A stretch of DNA of 64,000 bases from Prorocentrum cordatum. Its lineage: Eukaryota > Sar > Dinophyceae > Prorocentrales > Prorocentraceae. The position numbers and the translations under genes are program-made. The number at the start of each line of letters is the position of its first letter. The first letter of the stretch is position 1. The stretch lies in NCBI GenBank assembly GCA_963575745.1, contig CAUYUJ010016149.1:428424-492423 (forward strand), read 5' to 3'. Below are positions 10,808 through 21,338 of this stretch, piece after piece. The notes beneath the pieces are model-generated. The model had not been told where the DNA came from. It searched no databases and saw only the letters and a list, made by a program, of their open reading frames with translations.

Positions 10808-11161
10808 TCACTGCATGAGGATCTTCACCCTGCGCACGCGCCGGTAGGTCCCATTACTAGAGTACTGGTAATGCTCGTCGCCGTCGTAGCCCCCTGTGCC
10901 GAAAACCACGGTGACGTCGCGGTCGAAGTAGTAGTCGGTCTGAAACTGAAACCACTTAGCTCCGGACTGGTAGGCGGCCTCAGTAGCCTTGGAGTGGTAG
11001 CCCCAGAAATCCACCCAAGCGCCATCCACCCAGGAATCCTCACAGCCCCAGCGGCTTTCAGCGAACTGCCAAGCGATGGCAGTAGCCTCGTCGTTGCTGA
11101 TGCGCTTCGCCTTATTAGCCCCCCACCAGCAGTTCCAGCGGCAGCAGCCCGCCCAGCACAT
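10808..11161 (-). CDS. WWE-like domain protein (partial)
   Basis: This 117-residue frame is rich in Trp, Tyr and Asp and contrasts with the biased frames around it. From about residue 41 it reads like a WWE domain: WVDFWGYHSKATEAAYQSG (the acidic residue before the AY..G step), then YYFDRDV, then a C-terminal NGTYRRVRR resembling the TG..R.VRR end of the family. WWE domains occur in PARP-type and ubiquitin-ligase proteins and bind ADP-ribose-type ligands. The first 25 residues are Cys/Trp-rich and may be outside the gene. Upstream exons could exist. The assignment is by eye and the family is weakly conserved. Confidence 0.45.
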   Translation of the reverse strand: MCWAGCCRWNCWWGANKAKRISNDEATAIAWQFAESRWGCEDSWVDGAWVDFWGYHSKATEAAYQSGAKWFQFQTDYYFDRDVTVVFGTGGYDGDEHYQYSSNGTYRRVRRVKILMQ

Positions 11162-11164
11162 CGT

Positions 11165-12400
11165 TTAGCGCCTAGTTGTAGCGCCCAGTATGTTAGCGCC
11201 TGGCGTGCGTCAGGCCAGCAGCTTGAGCCACTAGATGCAACCAGCAGCAGCAGCAGCGGGCGTAAGGGGTGCAGCGGCGGCGGCGGAAAGGGGGTGCATC
11301 TCGTTGGGGGCTATAATATTTGCGAAGGGGGGGGGGTCGACGACGCCAGGGGGGGGCTATGTGGGCGGCAAGCCCACGAGCATACGGCACGTCCGTCCAT
11401 AGGGCCCTCGCCACAGCAGGCATCGCCACATACCAAGCAACCCATCAGGTCGTCCTGGACCATGGGGCCCTGGCCCATCCATGGAGCCCTCGCCCTCCGC
11501 CGCGACCTTCGCAGAGACTCCGACATTCATGGGCTCCTCGCCCACAACCGCCCTCCTCCTCAGCCTCCTCCTCCTCCCACTCCTCCGACTCCTCCTCGCC
11601 TCCTCCTCCCCCTCCCCCTGGTCACCGCCATCGTCATCGCACCCATCGCCATCGCCATCGCCATCACCCTCCCCACTCATCGCTATCGTCGCCATCATCA
11701 TCACAATAATCATCCACCTCTCGTCGCTCTCCCCCCTCCTCCTCCCCCTTCCTCCTCCCCTGCTTCTTCCTCATCGCCACTGCCGCATAATGATTAATAA
11801 TCCTTTGCTGCGTCGGCATCAGCATTATTGCAACCGCTGTTGCCCCCGCCATGACAGGCCGCCGTTGCTTTCCGCATCGCCTTCTTTTCGTCGCCATCGC
11901 CATCATCACCACAGCATCATGATCACCGGATCGTGTTCCTCATTATTTGTTTTTTGCTCTGCATCACGATCCGAACAGTGCTCCCCTTCTTCCTTCTACC
12001 CCCCCATCCTCGACCTCCTCCACTTCTTCCTCCACCTCCTCCTCCCTCCCCCCCTTTTCCTCCTCCTCTCCTTCCTCCCCCTTGTCCTCCTCTCCCTCCT
12101 CCCTCCGTCCTCCCCCATCCTCCTCCTCCTACTCCTCGTCCTCCTCCTCCCCGTTCTCCTCCGCCTCCTCCCCCATCCCCCTCCCTCTCCTTCCTCCCCC
12201 TGCTCCTCCCTGTTCCCTTCCCTTCCTCCTCCTCCTCTTCAACCTTCCTCCTCCTTCCTCCTCCTCCTCTCCCTCCTCCTCCTCCATCTCCTCGTCCACC
12301 ACCTCCAGTGCAGCGCGCGCCGACAAAGCTGCCCCTGGCGCGAGCCCCCCTGAGCCTGCCCGAGGCTTGGTGGGGTAGCTGCAGGCGGGGGGGCATCCTC
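11165..12400. repeat. Pyrimidine-rich low complexity (CCT/CAT/CTC)
   Basis: Short CAG and CGG tracts at 11240-11290 are followed by long imperfect CTC, CAT and CCT runs at 11540-12310. Open frames here read poly-Ser, poly-Leu or poly-Pro. No gene is seen except the start of the small gene at 12405. Confidence 0.6.
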
Positions 12401-12404
12401 CACC

Positions 12405-12845
12405 ATGGCTCACATGCAGAAGACGGAGCTCTGCCGGTTCAGAGGTGAAAATTTCCCCAGGCAGGGGGATGGGATGGGGGCGGGACGGACGACGACGGAG
12501 CCCATCATCCCGCCCCCGCCCCGCCCCCCCTGCCGGGGGTAAGTTTCACTTCTATGAGGTTCTATTGGAACAGCTACAGCGGGGCTAATATGCGCTGCAG
12601 CCGCGGCGACCGCTGCGGGCGCCCTTCCCGCGATGGGCCAGGCAGGGCGGACAGGAAGGCTTGAGGTGGGACGGCGTCTCGGGCCTGCAGGGCTCAGTGG
12701 AGGGTGGTCTGGCCGGCCTCCGCCTGCTGCTGCTGCTGCTGTTGCTGCTCCCCCCACTGGAGTGAGGAGGAAAGGGGTGGTGGGACGAGAGGGGCCCCCC
12801 CCTGACGATGAGACGACTACCATGCTTTTTATACCCGAAGGCTAG
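12405..12845 (+). CDS. Small two-exon gene starting MAHMQKTELCRF
   Basis: ATG at 12405 opens an exon reading MAHMQKTELCRFR. KTELCRF is the usual first part of a CCCH zinc finger. A consensus donor, AGAG/GTGAAA, follows at 12444/12445. Using the acceptor ACAG at 12576-12579 restores one frame from 12580 to a TAG at 12843-12845, giving about 101 residues that end PDDETTTMLFIPEG. The expected later Cys and His of a CCCH finger are not clear, so RNA binding is only a possibility. The last codons and about 300 bp of 3' sequence recur at 23158-23495. Alternative acceptors exist. Confidence 0.45.
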
Positions 12846-13185
12846 GGGCAAGAAACAGTACCGAGTTCAAAGGCAAACAAGACGACGCGTGAAGAATCAT
12901 CTTCTCGCACTCCCCATCCGCGGGCTTCAGCACACCGCGCTGGTGAAATGCATGATGCGTGGGCTTATATCCCTCGCGGCCCCAGGGGGCTTATAATGCG
13001 TGAACACACAGAAAAAAAGGGCGGGCCCCATGGGGGGCATCATCCACAGGCAGGGGGATGCGCTTGTCCAAGGCAAGCGCATATTCAATTAAATGAGGAG
13101 GAGGAGCAGGAGGAGGGGCCAGGAAGAGAGAGGAGCAGGAGCAGGAAGACAGGATCAAGTCATATTTGATATCTGACTGAAGTAC
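12799..13185 (+). repeat. Gene-end repeat of about 340-390 bp, copy 1
   Basis: Homology to 23158-23495 starts at the end of the small gene (CCCCTGACGA) and continues through its TAG. About 60 bp are identical around AGAAACAGTACCGAGTTC. It goes on through GGATGCGCTTGTCCAAGGCA and an AGGAGGAGCAGG tract. The copies differ by indels in the middle. The best explanation is a duplicated gene end or 3' UTR. Confidence 0.85.
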
Positions 13186-13189
13186 ATGC

Positions 13190-13900
13190 AGTATTTGCAC
13201 GCGGCAGCAGTGTATGCATCATATACATGTTCACCACCCATGCATATACATATTTGTGTACATATACGTATTCACATACATACGTCGGCATTTACATAAT
13301 ATGTTCGTCTGATGTTGTTACGCGCGGGTCCCTGCGACAACTCAGAAGCATATGCATAAACGCGTACTGCCACATGTGTAAACACACGCGCACATCATGC
13401 ACATACTACCTCGACATGCACACCACACACATCACACACATCACATACACGTGCAGTGCCAGGAACATCGCCGGAAACGCCAGGGAAAGCCCCGCCTCGT
13501 GGCCCAAAGACAGCCCAAGACAGGCTGGCCCAGCCAAGACGCGAGAATAGTTGCCATTGCAATGGGGGGGCTAACTAAGAAGTCAGGAGGGCAGCTGAGT
13601 TGTTGCCCTGGGGGGCGGGGGGGGGGGGGGCGGGCGTTCCCAGGTGCGCCCGCTCGATGGGCGAGCTCATGGTCGCCCCATGGAACGCGACCCGTGGCAT
13701 CCACTACAAGATAGCATGGGCGCTCTGCGCACCCCCGCCGCCCCGCCGCCTGCCGGGCCTGGGGCATCATGCGCGCTCGCATTGATTGGCGCGTAGCGCA
13801 ACGCAGGATGAGGCCGCCACCTCCGGAAGAACCCGCGCGGGGGGCTGGGCGGGCGAAGCGACAGGAACGCAGGCGATGGGTGGGCGGGGGGGAGGAGGAG
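13190..13900. other. Unassigned stretch before assembly gap
   Basis: AT-richer CA- and TA-containing sequence (13200-13450) passes into GC-rich sequence with G runs at 13608-13632. No gene is supported. Confidence 0.3.
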
Positions 13901-14000
13901 NNNNNNNNNNNNNNNNNNNNNNNNNNNNNNNNNNNNNNNNNNNNNNNNNNNNNNNNNNNNNNNNNNNNNNNNNNNNNNNNNNNNNNNNNNNNNNNNNNNN
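13901..14000. other. Assembly gap (100 N)
   Basis: Exactly 100 N, a typical placeholder for a gap of unknown size, directly at a GGAGGAGGAG tract. Frames spanning it are meaningless. Confidence 0.98.
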
Positions 14001-14004
14001 GGCA

Positions 14005-14145
14005 ACAATGTAGACGACGACGACGGCGTCGCCGTCGTCGTCGCCGTCTTCGACGCCGCTGTCGCCGTCTTCGTCGACGTCGCGCCTCCGTCGCCGTCGC
14101 CATCGCTGGCGTCGTCGTCGTCGCCGTCGCCGTCGGCGTCCTCGC

Positions 14146-14179
<34 letters not shown>

Positions 14180-14646
14180 GCCCAATCGACGCCAACGCGC
14201 CGCCGTCGTCGTCGACGTCGTCGTCGTCGGTCGCCGGCGGCGTCGACCCTCCCAGGGGCGCCGCGATGGCCACCGCACGCGAGAGGCTGGCATCCGCCGA
14301 GCTCGCACATCCCGACGAGCGCCTTGAGGTTGTCCTCGCCAAGGAGGGGCGGCGGAGGGGATGAGAGATGGGGGGCGACGGCGTCGTCGACGACTCGACG
14401 ACGGCGTCGCCGTCGTCGTCGACGTCGCCGTCGTCGTCGCAGCCGTCGCCGTTTTTGTCGACTTCACCGCTGCCGCCGTCGCCAGCGTCGTCGGCGCCGT
14501 CGCCGTCGCCGTCCTCGCCGTCGTCGTCGCCGACGTCGTCGTCGTCGACGTCCTCGTCCTTATCCCCAACTTATCCTCCTCCCCGCTCCTCCCCGCTCCT
14601 CCCCTCCCCCCCCCTCCTCCTCCTCCTCCTCCTCCGCCTCCTCCTC

Positions 14647-14677
<31 letters not shown>

Positions 14678-14690
14678 TCGTTCTCCTTCC
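14005..14690. repeat. (GTC)n / (GCC)n then (CCT)n microsatellites
   Basis: Interrupted GTC and GCC triplets run to about 14560, followed by a CCT tract at 14585-14685. Both encode homopolymeric peptides in several frames. Confidence 0.85.
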
Positions 14691-15440
14691 CCCCTTCCCC
14701 CAAACGGCCAAGAAGGGAACAACCACTGATTGGCACAAGTGGCAAGCCCTCCCCATCCACCAGTAGGACAGCATATGCTTGATGTCATCGAACTTCGCTC
14801 CTCAGCTCCTCCTCCTCGTCTTTATCCCCCCTCCTCCTCACCCTCCCCGTCATCATCCTCCTCGTTTTCCTGTTCCTCATCCTCCTCCTGGTCATCTTCG
14901 CAATCCTCATTCTCATGTTCCTCATCCTCCTCCTCATTATCATGTCCCTCATCCTCCTCCGCTCCGCCGCTCGCCCTGCCGCCCTGCCCAGTCCGTCCTT
15001 GGCCACCGCCCCGATCGGGCCGACCACCCAGCTGACCTTCTGAGGGTGCGAGCCTGGCCCGTGGCAGCCATCCAGAACCTGGGGCGGGGAAGCAATGCGC
15101 GAGAAGGCGAGGTGAGGACATGAGTTGGGGGGCGGAGAAAGATGAGGGCGGGGAAGGTGCACGAGCAGCACGAGCAGAAGGGCGACGCGGCGACGAGGAT
15201 ATGGGGAGGTTAGCGCGGATGTGACAAGGAGCGGGACACAGGTGGAGGAGGAGGAGGAGGAGGAGGAGGAGGAGGAGGAGGAGGAGGAGGAGGATGGGGG
15301 CGAGGAGGAGGAGGACGAGGAGGACGAGGAGGACTATGGGGCGGAGGTTACTACGAGGATACGAGCAAGTGCCAGGAGGAGGGCAGCGCGGAGATGACTC
15401 GAGAGGCAGCTGGAACAAGATAGGGGCGGACGCTACTCAT
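14690..15440. other. CTC/ATC-rich and GGA-rich low complexity
   Basis: ATCCTC-type repeats at 14800-14965, unassigned sequence at 14970-15235, and a (GGA)n run at 15243-15300. No gene is supported. Confidence 0.4.
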
Positions 15441-15445
15441 CCGGG

Positions 15446-15502
15446 GGCGGTAAGGAGAGAAAGAGGGGATGAGTCTCATCCCCTCTTTCTCTCCTTGCCG
15501 CC
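15446..15502. repeat. Near-perfect 57-bp palindrome
   Basis: A 28-nt left arm (15446-15473, beginning GGCGGTAAGGAGAGAAAGAG) and a 28-nt right arm (15475-15502) are reverse complements with one mismatch. They are separated by a single T. Confidence 0.95.
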
Positions 15503-15514
15503 GCCTCTCCTCAT

Positions 15515-16388
15515 CGAACGTCCTATATCGCCATCCTCCTCTTCCTACTGCCTGTCCTCTCCTCCGCGCCACGTCCTCATAATCCATTGTCCCCCTCATT
15601 GGCGCCTCGAGGCACTCCCCCATATAGGTGGAGTGCTGCTGGCCCACGAGGAGGCAGCAGCAGTTGCTGGAGTCCTCGAAGCAGCGCTGGCAACATGCTC
15701 TCGCCCTGAGCAGCGCGGGGGGTAGAGGAAGACGGAGAAGCGGGAGAGCGACGACGTGGCGAGGGGCATTGAGGAGGGGGAGGGGTGCGTTAAGACATGG
15801 AGATTCCTCCTCCCCCTCATCCTTGTCCTCGTGCCCTCGATTGCTAGGTTAGCACCCCTGTCGGCGTTCTCGTTTTTTCCGTACTCTTCCTCGTCCTACT
15901 CCTCATCATTAACCTTATCCTCATCCTCGTACTCCTCGTGCTCCTCCTCATCCTGCCCATCCTCATCCGACTCCTCATCCCACTCCTCCTCATCTTACTC
16001 ATCCTCATCCAGCTCATCATCCTTGTCCTGGGGAGTCCTCGTTCTCGTCGTACTCCTCCTAATCATCCCCCTGCCCTCACTCCCTCTCTCCTTGTCGTTG
16101 TTGCCCCAGTGCTACTCCCGTTTCCCTTCGTCTTCCCCCTTATCCCCCTCGTCGTCCTCCTCCTCCTGATCCTCATATTCTCCGCTAGTGGGTTCTTTCT
16201 CCTCCGCAACCTCCTGGCCCTCATCATTCAGCTTTTCCTCACCCTCATCCTTCCTGCCATGCTCCTCCTTCTCCTCCTCATCCCTGATCTCCTCCTGCCA
16301 CTTCCCCCCGCCTCCCTCGCGCGCCCGCGCGCCGCTCCTCAGCTTCTTCTGCGGCGGCTGCGCTGCTGCTGCGTCTGCTGCGTCTGCG

Positions 16389-16422
<34 letters not shown>

Positions 16423-16720
16423 ATGGCGGCGGCTGCGCAGCTGCGGCTGCGCAGCTGCTGCTGCTGCTGCTGCTGGGGGCGGCGGCCGACGCGGCGTCGG
16501 CCGACGCGCCCGCGGCGCCCGCGGCGCCCGCGGCCGCCGCGGACTGGGGCCAGCGGGCGACCCGCGCGGCCCACATAGCCCGCGCCAGGGAGAGGCGGCG
16601 AGGAGGGAGGGCAGAGATTGTAAAAAGAGGGCGAAGGTGGAGGGCGAGGCGGGGGCAAACGAAGCGCCGCGGACGCCCTCGGCCAGAGCGGCCGAGGAGG
16701 ACACGGAGGGAGGGATAAAG
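15515..16720. repeat. CTC/ATC pyrimidine tract and CTG repeat
   Basis: Degenerate CTC, ATC and TCC runs at 15840-16300, then (CTG)n and GCG-rich sequence at 16360-16520. Ala-, Gln- or Leu-rich frames are repeat artefacts. Nothing gene-like is seen. Confidence 0.6.
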
Positions 16721-17185
16721 AGTCTACGCGGACGGAAGAGAGGAGGGGAGGGGGGGCGAGGAGGAGAAGGGAGGATCAGAGGACGAGGGGAACTGAGGAG
16801 GGCGGGCGGGGGGACGAAATGCGGATAGGATTGAGGAGAAGGGGCGAGTAGAGGGAGGGGAGAAGGGACTCAGCCGAAACTGCGCGCAACTCGATGAGGA
16901 CCATGCTACACTCGTTTGCCTTTATCATTCCTCCCCTCCTCCGCCTCTCCCCTCTCCTATCTGTTCATGCTTGACTTTGTACAATCGAAAGGGACGCATT
17001 GGGGAAATAACCAAACGCTACGGAGAGGGCGTAGAGAAAATATCAAACTCGATGGAGAGGGCGTGCAGAAACACACCCACTTTTGGGGGGGGGTCTATAC
17101 AAAACCCTATGCCCCCAGGCGGTTTACCGGACAAGATTGGGTCGATGGATCGGCGGCCACTTAAACATACCCACCCCTCCCCCTC
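16721..17185. other. Unassigned stretch
   Basis: A GGA/GAG-rich segment (16735-16870) followed by ordinary sequence with no supported gene. Confidence 0.3.
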
Positions 17186-17189
17186 CCCT

Positions 17190-17286
17190 GCCCCCTTTTC
17201 TTTCTCTCCCCCTCTCCCTCTCTATCCCTCTCTCTCTATCTTCTTCTCTCTCTCTCTCTTCGTTGCTCTCTCTTCTCTTATCTCTA

Positions 17287-17323
<37 letters not shown>

Positions 17324-17711
17324 CTCTCTCTCTATCTCTCTCTCTCCTTCTTCTCTTCCCCTCTCTCTTCTCTCTCACTCCTCTCTCTCCCCTCTCTTTT
17401 CTCTCTTTCTTTCTCTCTCTCTCTTCTCTCTGTTCTCTATATCTTCTTCTCTCTCTCTCTCCTCTCTTCTCTCTCTCCTCTTCTCTCTTTCTGCTCTCTC
17501 CTCTCTCTCTTCTCTCTCCTCTTCTCTCTTCTCCCTCTCTCTCCTATCTCCTCCCTCTTCTTCCTCTCTCTCTCTTCTTCTCTTTTCCCCTCTCTCCCTA
17601 TCTCTCTCTCTCTCTCTCTCCTATCTCTCTCTCTCTCTCTCTCTAGCTCTCTCTCTCTCTCCTTCCCTTCTCTCCCTCTCCCCCCACCTCTCCCTCTCTC
17701 TTCTCTATCTT

Positions 17712-17747
<36 letters not shown>

Positions 17748-17804
17748 CTTCTCTCTTTTTTTATTCTCTCTCTCTCTCTCTCTCTCTCCCTTTCTCTCCC
17801 CATA

Positions 17805-17835
<31 letters not shown>

Positions 17836-17935
17836 TTCTCTCCCCATATCTCTCCCCCTCTCCTTTTTGTTCTCTCTCACTCTCCCTCTCTATCTTTCTT
17901 CCTGTCTCTCTCCCCGGTCTCTCCCTATCTCCACC
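17190..17935. repeat. Long (CT)n microsatellite
   Basis: About 740 bp of CT with occasional CCT, TAT and TTT interruptions. It lies just beyond the 3' end of the minus-strand gene at 17948-19555. Confidence 0.95.
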
Positions 17936-17947
17936 CTCCATTTCAAT

Positions 17948-19555
17948 TCACCTGGTCCGCCGCTGGACACATATGTAAATGCAACTATACCCTGGATGGT
18001 GCCTGATCTCAAGCCCCCTCGCGTCGTCCGCGACGTTCTCCAGGGCCCCCCCCAGCGACGACCGCCCTGCAATTATGGCCACCTCCTCCAGCGCCGCCGC
18101 CTCTGCGTCGGGCCACGAGCCGAGGACGACCATCTTCCTCCATCGAAGGCAGTGGCCATCCATCCACCCGCGGCGCCCTGACCTCCAGCTCGGCCCGCCC
18201 CGCCACCGCCACTCAGGGTCAGATGAGGAACCAATGTACGCGCCCCTTAGCCCCGCGCAGTGGCGGCGGAGGGTCTCGCCCACCCGCCATCGCAACTCGT
18301 TAGCGCTAACGCCCAACAATGGGCCTAGGTCCGTCGCGACGATCTCAGCATGAAGACGCGTGGCGCGCGCAATGACGTCGAGGCTATCGCTCTGGGCATA
18401 TTCCCATTGTAGATCTCTGGCGGTCAGTAAAGCGGGTGGCATTGCTCGCAAGGCGAAGAAAAAATCATGCTGCGAGCCCTGAGGATGCCCCTCTCGGAGG
18501 GCTTCCTCAGGGCCCCTTCTTCTCCTGTCGTGGCTCCCCGCGCGCGGCGCGACAATGCCGCCCGAAAAACAGACCGCCTGAAGCTCGCGTCGTTCTTCTG
18601 GAGCGAGGGGGCGGGCCCACCTTCCGAAAAAGGAAGCGAACGAGGGCCCAGCAGTCGCTCCGCCGGCGGCCGCCGCTGTCGCCGCTGCCAAGCCTGCGTC
18701 CTCCACGGGCGCTGCGTCCGCCGCGCCCGCGTCCCCCACGTCGTCCTCCACCACGTCTGCCACGACGTCCGGCGCGCCTGCGCCCACTGACCAGGGGGGG
18801 GCGCGCTCGGCGACCGCCGCGGGGCCAGCGGCAGCCACGCCGCCAGCCCCGGCAGCGCGGGCTGCGCCTGCCACGTGGGCTGCTGCAGCGCTGGCCGCGT
18901 CAGCCGCGTTGCTGGCCCCTCCTGCAGTGCGAGCCCATCTGTCAGCGCGGTTGGCCCCAACCGCGCCAGCCACGTCAGCTCCAGCGCCTGCTGTGGCAGC
19001 TGCGTCGGCCCCCCCTCCAGCGTCTGCCCCGCTGTTAGCGTTATTAGCCCCAGCAGTCGCGTTGGTCGCAATGCCACTGTTAGCCCCAACAATGTTGAGG
19101 CAGTCGTTCAAACGACGACGCACCTGTCGTTGGCGCTGCCTGCGAGCTGCAGCGTCGCCATCATCCAGCTGGGGACTTCTGGCCAGCAGGCCTGCAGCGA
19201 ACCATGGCTCAGGCGTGGCTGCAGCGAGGCGCGGCGGCCTCGCAGGCGAGGCAGGCGAAGTGAAAGCGCGGCTGCGCACTGTGCGGACGACGCCTGGCGC
19301 CGACGATGCAGCTGCAGGCGCCAGCAGAGCAGATGCCGGCGCCGGCTCAGCGGCAGGCGCTGGCGACGCGGCAGTCCAGCGCGCGAGCCCCGGGCGGGCT
19401 GCCTGCTCCTCCGCGCCCTCGTCGTCCGACAGCAGTAGCCCCAGCAGTTGATCTCCAAGCCTGGCCCTACTTAGCGCCGGGCGAGCTGGCCGCTGAACAC
19501 CGCCATCATCGCCCGACAGCAATAGCCCCAGCAGCTCATCTCCAAGACTGGCCAT
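17948..19555 (-). CDS. Unknown protein with duplicated LGD(E/Q)LLGLLLS motif
   Basis: A single minus-strand frame of 535 codons opens at ATG 19555. Near the N terminus SLGDELLGLLLSGDDGG and RLGDQLLGLLLSDDEG are separated by about 15 residues. The underlying DNA copies (about 19428-19471 and 19511-19553) are clearly related, so this is a duplicated short motif. A middle part (about residues 150-300) is Ala/Gly/Asn-rich. The C-terminal third is more normal, with FASFFGRWARPLAPEERREL, LTARDLQWEYAQSD and LGVSANELRWRVGETLRRH. I recognise no domain. The repeated Leu-rich stretch could be a short interaction helix. Introns may be present. GC-rich DNA favours long open frames, which lowers confidence. 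Confidence 0.5.
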   Translation of the reverse strand: MASLGDELLGLLLSGDDGGVQRPARPALSRARLGDQLLGLLLSDDEGAEEQAARPGLARWTAASPAPAAEPAPASALLAPAAASSAPGVVRTVRSRAFTSPASPARPPRLAAATPEPWFAAGLLARSPQLDDGDAAARRQRQRQVRRRLNDCLNIVGANSGIATNATAGANNANSGADAGGGADAAATAGAGADVAGAVGANRADRWARTAGGASNAADAASAAAAHVAGAARAAGAGGVAAAGPAAVAERAPPWSVGAGAPDVVADVVEDDVGDAGAADAAPVEDAGLAAATAAAAGGATAGPSFASFFGRWARPLAPEERRELQAVCFSGGIVAPRAGSHDRRRRGPEEALREGHPQGSQHDFFFALRAMPPALLTARDLQWEYAQSDSLDVIARATRLHAEIVATDLGPLLGVSANELRWRVGETLRRHCAGLRGAYIGSSSDPEWRWRGGPSWRSGRRGWMDGHCLRWRKMVVLGSWPDAEAAALEEVAIIAGRSSLGGALENVADDARGLEIRHHPGYSCIYICVQRRTR

Positions 19556-19624
19556 CTACGCTGAGATCGCTGCGCGAGCCAAAACGGCCGCGGGGAAGCA
19601 GCGCAAGCTGCGCGGGGCGACGAG

Positions 19625-19785
19625 GAAGAGGAGGAGGTGGTGGGAGGAGGGGGAGGAGGAGGAGGAGGAGGAAGGGGAGGCCGAGACACAAGAGGCAACG
19701 GGGATTGGAGGTGGAGGAGGAGGAGGCGGAGGAGGAGGAGGAGGGGGAGGAGGAGGAGGAGGAGGAGGAGGAGGAGGATGGCGGG
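19625..19785. repeat. (GGA)n microsatellite
   Basis: Imperfect GGA triplets. Poly-Glu, poly-Gly and poly-Arg frames are artefacts. Confidence 0.9.
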
Positions 19786-20034
19786 GGCGCGGGATGCCCG
19801 CCTGCTGCGCCCCCATTGTCGCAGCGTCGCATTGGACGCCGCAACAAGGGGGAGGGGATAGCGAGGAGCGAGGGTCAGCAGCGAGCCCACTGGGGGCCCT
19901 CTCCATGGAACCCTCCTCTTGCTCAGAGTATTGGGGGGGGGGCCTCTTGGGGCCGCCTTCCTGTGGGCATCGATCAATCAGATGCAGCGGTGGTGGTGGT
20001 GGTGGCGGCGGTGGCGGGGGGCCTTAAAGACCCC

Positions 20035-20253
20035 TTTCCCCCCCCCCCCCCCCCCCCCCCACCACGCACGCACGCGCACACACACGCGCACACACACATG
20101 CACACACACAAACACAAACTACAAACCCACACACACGCACACACACACACTACACGCACACACACACACACACCACCCCCCACCCAGGACACACACACGC
20201 GCACACGCACGCCGCACGCACGCACGCGCACACGCACGCGCACACACATACAA

Positions 20254-20285
<32 letters not shown>

Positions 20286-20385
20286 ACGCACGCACGCATG
20301 CACGCACACACACTCTCACACACACACACACACAGACACAGACACAGACACAGACACACACACACACACACACGCACACTTCTCT
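20035..20385. repeat. C-run and (CA)n microsatellite
   Basis: A run of about 22 C (20038-20059) is followed by 320 bp of CA with CG and CAGA interruptions. Confidence 0.95.
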
Positions 20386-20399
20386 CTCCGGGACGATCG

Positions 20400-20700
20400 A
20401 TTTCGCTTCCTGGGCGGCTTTGACTAAATAATATCAATATTTTTCATAGCGGGAACGCAAAATAAAACATTGCTTCTCAGAGGAGGGCCCTGAAAGTACG
20501 CGACAACATTTCTCAGGCAGGGCACCTCGGAGCATGTTGGAAGCCATATCTGGCGATCTGCGGTGCGGTGGGACGGAGGAGGAGGCCATCTGGGGGCGGG
20601 CATCACTGGCGGCCCTCGTCCTTTCGCCATCTTGGGCAATCTTTGGCGCTCTAAAGAATCGGCCAAACCCTTGCCGCCTTATACATGTGTATGAGTATGT
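20400..20700. other. Unassigned stretch
   Basis: Ordinary sequence without a supported gene. A minus-strand frame at 20424-20666 has no recognised motif. Confidence 0.25.
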
Positions 20701-20835
20701 ATATATGTATATATATATATATATATAAGTTTGTATAGGTCCAGGGGGGGGGGGGGAGGGGGAGAGGTAAAAAACCAGGTCCAGAGGGGGGGGGGTAGGA
20801 GGGGGAGGGGTAAAAAAAACCCTCCCAAGGGGAAG
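20700..20835. repeat. (TA)n and G-run tandem repeat
   Basis: A short TATA tract at 20699-20726, then two units of GGTCCAG, G10-12, AGGGGGAGGGGTAAAAAA. Confidence 0.8.
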
Positions 20836-20892
20836 AAGGAGGTTGGAAGAGGAAACTCTTTAGGCCACCTACGCCCTAAAGGGCCGGTGGGA
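20808..20892 (+). repeat. Dispersed 90-bp repeat, copy 1 (partner 45218-45310)
   Basis: Shared blocks are GGAGGTTGGAA(G/C)AGGAAAC, TAGGCCACCTACGCCC and AGGGC(C/T)GGTGGGA, in the same order and orientation as at 45218-45310. Identity is roughly 75-80 percent by eye. Confidence 0.65.
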
Positions 20893-21338
20893 TTCGCTAG
20901 TAGTAGACAGACCACCTGCGGCCAGAGGGCGGCGGCAATAGTCGCGGTGGCGTTGGAGCGGCGGCACTGGTGGCGGGAGCGGCGGCAGTGGCGGTAGCAG
21001 AGCGGCAGTGACTGGGGCGGGGCGGCAGTGGTGGTGGTGGTGGCGGCGGCGGCGGTTGGCGGCGGCAGCGAGCAGCAGCGGCGGCGGCGGGCTGCTTCTT
21101 CGCCCTGCCCTCCCTGTGGCCCAGGTGGGCAGCGCTGGGCGGGCGCTGCTGGGCCTGCCGGCGACTGGTGGCGCGCAGGCGTCGCTCGAGAAGGCGTTGT
21201 TGCTGGGGCTAATAATCACTGCCGCCCCCCCCCCCCCTCCCCCGCAGCAGCCGCCGCCCCCCCCCGCCTCCCATGGCGGTTGGCGGTGGCGCGGGGTCGA
21301 GGCAGGGGGGGGCGGCGGCTCGTTGGGCGGGCTAGAAG

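Noticed and set aside
11211-11232. TGGCTCAAG upstream of the WWE-like gene as a relict spliced leader
   Set aside because: Only the last nine bases match the leader. A 9-base match is expected by chance in a window of this size.
13769-14782. Open frame spanning the N block
   Set aside because: The frame is carried through 100 unknown bases and flanking triplet repeats, so it has no evidential value.
17190-17980. 335-residue Ser/Leu-rich protein
   Set aside because: It is a translation of a (CT)n microsatellite.
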